DNA of 7,658 nt, taken from the NCBI GenBank assembly GCA_934457235.1, contig CAKSHT010000107.1, forward strand, positions 1 to 7,658, written 5' to 3'. Made by a program: the position numbers and the translations under genes. The first letter of the stretch is position 1. Each line of letters opens with the position of its first letter. Below the pieces are notes generated by a model. That model was not told where the DNA came from, did not search any database, and saw nothing but the letters and a program-made list of their open reading frames with translations. This document shows, piece by piece, positions 5,362 through 7,658 of the stretch. Source of the stretch: an uncultured Oscillospiraceae bacterium (GTDB taxonomy: Bacteria > Bacillota > Clostridia > Oscillospirales > Ruminococcaceae).

Positions 5362-5428
5362 ATTCCCATCGGACATAAGTTCAGTATCAGCCAAGGAATT
5401 TCGGCTGACAACAAGACCGGAGGTTTCC

Positions 5429-6106
5429 ATGTTCAATAAGCTCAAAGAAGAGATCGATTCTATAAAAGCAAGGGATCCGGCGGTACGTTCTGCCTGGGAG
5501 GTAATATTTCTCTACCCCTCATTCAAGGCGGTAAGGTCATACAGACGCGCTCACTGGTTCTACGAGCGCGGACACTTCTTCATAGCGCGCTGGATCTCGC
5601 AGCGTTCCCGGAACAAGACCGGAATCGAGATACACCCCGGTGCCAAGATAGGTAAGGGGCTGTTCATCGACCACGGCTCCGGCGTTGTTATCGGTGAAAC
5701 TACCGAGATAGGCGATTATTGCACACTTTACCAGAACGTCACTCTCGGCGGAACCGGCAAGGACACCGGGAAACGCCACCCCACTCTCGGCGACAATGTT
5801 ATGGTAGGTGCGGGCGCAAGAGTTCTCGGTCCTATGAAGATAGGCGATAATTCAAAGATCGCGGCGAATGCCGTTGTTCTTGAAGAAGTCCCGCCGAACT
5901 GTACCGCAGTTGGCGTACCCGCAAGGATAGTCAAGCGCGACGGGGTTCGCGTAAACGACTGCGACCTTGACCAGATACACATACCCGACCCTGTTTCACA
6001 GCTGCTCTGTGAGCACATTTACAAGATGGAGTGCATGCAGAAAGAAATCGACGAACTGAAAAAGCAGCTGTCTGAAAAAAATAATATAGACCCAGGAGGA
6101 AAATAA
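5429..6106 (+). CDS. cysE: Serine O-acetyltransferase
   Basis: The product has 225 residues. It transfers acetyl from acetyl-CoA to L-serine, giving O-acetylserine, the first step of cysteine synthesis. The ATG at 5429 has CGGAGG at 5419-5424. The frame is open back to 5297, but that would overlap the T-box antiterminator and terminator. An N-terminal helical region (1-60; RDPAVRSAWEVIFLYPSFKA) precedes a left-handed beta-helix of hexapeptide repeats from residue 65. Active-site features are visible: IHPGAKIGKG (68-77), DHGSGVVIGET (81-91, with Asp81 and His82 matching the catalytic pair) and GGTGKDTGKRHP (107-118, His117). Glu67 stands where E. coli CysE has Asp143. The C-terminus (about 185-225) ends in a charged, probably coiled-coil helix. 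It is shorter at the N-terminus than the E. coli enzyme, as in many Firmicutes. The T-box controls it, and cysS follows after one base. Confidence 0.96.
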   Translation: MFNKLKEEIDSIKARDPAVRSAWEVIFLYPSFKAVRSYRRAHWFYERGHFFIARWISQRSRNKTGIEIHPGAKIGKGLFIDHGSGVVIGETTEIGDYCTLYQNVTLGGTGKDTGKRHPTLGDNVMVGAGARVLGPMKIGDNSKIAANAVVLEEVPPNCTAVGVPARIVKRDGVRVNDCDLDQIHIPDPVSQLLCEHIYKMECMQKEIDELKKQLSEKNNIDPGGK

Positions 6107-6107
6107 A

Positions 6108-7508
6108 ATGCAGATCTACAACACCATGACACGGCAGAAGGAAGAGCTCAAACCCATTACCCCAGGCACTGTGAAAATCTATGCCTGCGGACCTACCGTC
6201 TACAATCTTATCCACATCGGAAACGCGCGTGCGCTCTGCGTATTCGATACGCTGCGCCGCTACCTTGAATTCCGCGGATATAAGGTATTCTATGTACAGA
6301 ACTTCACTGACGTTGACGACAAGATCATCAAGAAAGCCAACGAGCTTGGAAAGACCGCACACGAGGTCTCCGAGAACGCTATCAAGGAGTATTTCACCGA
6401 CGCTGACGGACTGAATGTACGCCGCGCTGACGTTCACCCGAAAGTAACCGAAAACATGGATATCATCATTGATATCGTAAAGACTCTCGTTGACAAGGGC
6501 TTCGCTTATCAGGTGGACGGCGATGTGTATTTCGACACATCTAAGTTCCCGGAATACGGCAAGCTGTCCCACATGCCGCTGGAGGACCTCCAGGCGGGTG
6601 CGCGTATTGAAGTCGGAGAAAAGAAGCGCAATGCAATGGACTTCGCAGTCTGGAAAGCTGCAAAGCCCGGAGAGCCATTCTGGGATTCCCCGTTCGGCAA
6701 GGGCAGACCCGGCTGGCACATCGAGTGTTCTGCAATGAGCCGTCACTATATCGGTGACACACTGGATATCCACGGCGGCGGAGCTGACCTTATTTTCCCG
6801 CACCACGAGAACGAGATCGCACAAAGCGAGTGCGCAACAGGTCAGACACTCGCAAATATCTGGATGCACAATGGTATGCTCAACGTGGACGGCTCCAAGA
6901 TGTCTAAATCCAAGGGAAATTTCTTCATGGTAAGAGATCTTTCCAAAGAATACGGCTACGAACCTATCCGTTTCATGCTGCTTTCCGTACACTACAGAAG
7001 CCAGCTCAACTACACTATTGAAGTTATCGAAAGCTGCAAGGCTGCATTACAGCGCCTATACACCTGCCGTGACACACTGAAGCGCGCACTTTCCGCATCT
7101 CCCGATGGTGCTTCTTCCGAGCAGGCGCTTAACGATGTCAAGGAAGCACAGGAACAGTTCATCAAGGTAATGGACGATGACTTCAACACTGCCGACGGTA
7201 TTTCCACCATTTTCGAGCTGGTTCGCAAGATAAACACTGCGGTTTCCTCCGGTAATTCGACAAAGGGCACTCTCCAGGCGTATTACGACGAATTTACGGC
7301 ATTGACAAATGTACTCGGTCTGTTGTATAATAATAACAATACTGCGGAAGAAATTCCTGCGGAGATAACCGAGCTTATTGAAAAGCGTAAGGCTGCCCGC
7401 AAGGAAAAGAATTTCGCGCTGGCTGACTCCATACGCGACCAGATAACCGCAATGGGCTGGACCGTCGAGGAAACACGCCAGGGTACCATCGTCAAGAAAG
7501 CAAACTGA
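6108..7508 (+). CDS. cysS: Cysteinyl-tRNA synthetase
   Basis: The product has 466 residues, close to the 461 of E. coli. It activates cysteine with ATP and charges tRNA-Cys in the cytoplasm. It is a class I enzyme: HIGN (36-39) is the HIGH motif and KMSKS (264-268) is intact. The zinc ligands that discriminate cysteine are all present, Cys27 (YACGPTVY), Cys207 (GWHIECSAM), His232 and Glu236 (PHHENE), with the spacing of the E. coli enzyme. A helical DALR-type anticodon-binding region follows from about residue 330 to the end. The AGGAGG ribosome site lies in the last codons of cysE, and the ATG follows the cysE stop by one base, so the two are co-translated and share the T-box. No truncation or odd residues are seen. 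Confidence 0.98.
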   Translation: MQIYNTMTRQKEELKPITPGTVKIYACGPTVYNLIHIGNARALCVFDTLRRYLEFRGYKVFYVQNFTDVDDKIIKKANELGKTAHEVSENAIKEYFTDADGLNVRRADVHPKVTENMDIIIDIVKTLVDKGFAYQVDGDVYFDTSKFPEYGKLSHMPLEDLQAGARIEVGEKKRNAMDFAVWKAAKPGEPFWDSPFGKGRPGWHIECSAMSRHYIGDTLDIHGGGADLIFPHHENEIAQSECATGQTLANIWMHNGMLNVDGSKMSKSKGNFFMVRDLSKEYGYEPIRFMLLSVHYRSQLNYTIEVIESCKAALQRLYTCRDTLKRALSASPDGASSEQALNDVKEAQEQFIKVMDDDFNTADGISTIFELVRKINTAVSSGNSTKGTLQAYYDEFTALTNVLGLLYNNNNTAEEIPAEITELIEKRKAARKEKNFALADSIRDQITAMGWTVEETRQGTIVKKAN

Positions 7509-7517
7509 GGACACTGA

Positions 7518-7658
7518 ATGAAAAAAAGAATTTTAGCCGTACTTGCGGCAATAGCGGTCACTGTCAGCTCTATCGGACTGACAGGCTGTACCGTAACAAG
7601 CTCCAACTACAATGCGATGCAGGACTATGACTTCTCAAGCATCGACCTGGTCCAGCTC
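7518..7658 (+). CDS. Lipoprotein, N-terminal part (continues beyond the window)
   Basis: Forty-seven residues are visible. The ATG at 7518 follows the cysS stop by 9 bases, with GAGG (7507-7510) overlapping that stop, so it may belong to the same operon. The start is a lipoprotein signal peptide: MKKR, a hydrophobic core (ILAVLAAIAVTVSSIG) and the lipobox LTGC (21-24), giving a lipidated Cys24 after signal peptidase II cleavage. The mature part begins with a Thr/Ser/Asn linker and then DYDFSSIDLVQL. The product would sit on the outer face of the cytoplasmic membrane. Too little is visible for a family. Surface cyclophilin-type prolyl isomerases of Clostridia can start this way, but that is a guess. 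No terminator separates it from cysS. Confidence 0.85.
   Translation, partial: MKKRILAVLAAIAVTVSSIGLTGCTVTSSNYNAMQDYDFSSIDLVQL

Noticed and set aside
5297..5428. Upstream in-frame ATG extending CysE by 44 residues
   Set aside because: The extension lies in the T-box antiterminator and terminator, which are non-coding, and the ATG at 5429 has a strong ribosome site and a normal CysE N-terminus.
5931..6992. A 353-codon open frame on the minus strand opposite cysE and cysS
   Set aside because: It lies wholly antisense to two unmistakable genes, shows no recognisable domain, and long antisense frames are a common by-product of codon bias here.
7010..7606. Several minus-strand open frames opposite the end of cysS
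   Set aside because: Antisense shadows of cysS and the lipoprotein start; no ribosome sites or domains.

Overview
The window looks like a chromosomal segment from an anaerobic Firmicute of the Clostridia, most like a Ruminococcus or related Oscillospiraceae. The clues are strong GGAGG-type ribosome sites, sigma-A promoters, a T-box leader, a MocR regulator and the overall gene style. The organism is inferred from these clues, not from a database match. No transposon, phage, CRISPR or tRNA is visible.

Left part (1-2248): a divergent pair. On the minus strand, running off the left edge, is the N-terminal 256 residues of a tocopherol-cyclase-like (lipocalin-fold) protein. On the plus strand is a MocR/GabR-type regulator (GntR winged helix fused to an aminotransferase-like domain). 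The two share a 146-bp intergenic region with one near-consensus promoter facing each way (both with 17-bp spacers) and three copies of AGATGT. The regulator carries Met294 where the family has its PLP-binding lysine, although the surrounding cofactor pocket is conserved.

Middle part (2255-4033, minus strand): a compact operon reading metallophosphoesterase (YfcE/YsnB type, TTG start), birA (biotin ligase without DNA-binding domain) and a CYTH-domain protein. The genes are joined by a 4-bp overlap and a 10-bp gap. It converges on the MocR gene at a perfectly symmetrical bidirectional terminator whose two arms also encode the last codons and stops of both genes.

Right of that (4173-5036, plus strand): three small, closely spaced genes for proteins of 78, 101 and 97 residues that I do not recognise. 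The third has a five-cysteine cluster followed by a C-terminal hydrophobic hairpin. This is the least explained part of the window.

Right part (5074-7658, plus strand): a cysteine operon. A clear promoter leads into a complete T-box leader with a TGC (Cys) specifier, an antiterminator whose TGGA matches the U73 discriminator expected of tRNA-Cys, and a competing terminator. Then come cysE (serine acetyltransferase) and cysS (cysteinyl-tRNA synthetase), one base apart, and the start of a lipoprotein gene that runs off the right edge. The leader would couple cysteine synthesis and tRNA-Cys charging to the level of uncharged tRNA-Cys.
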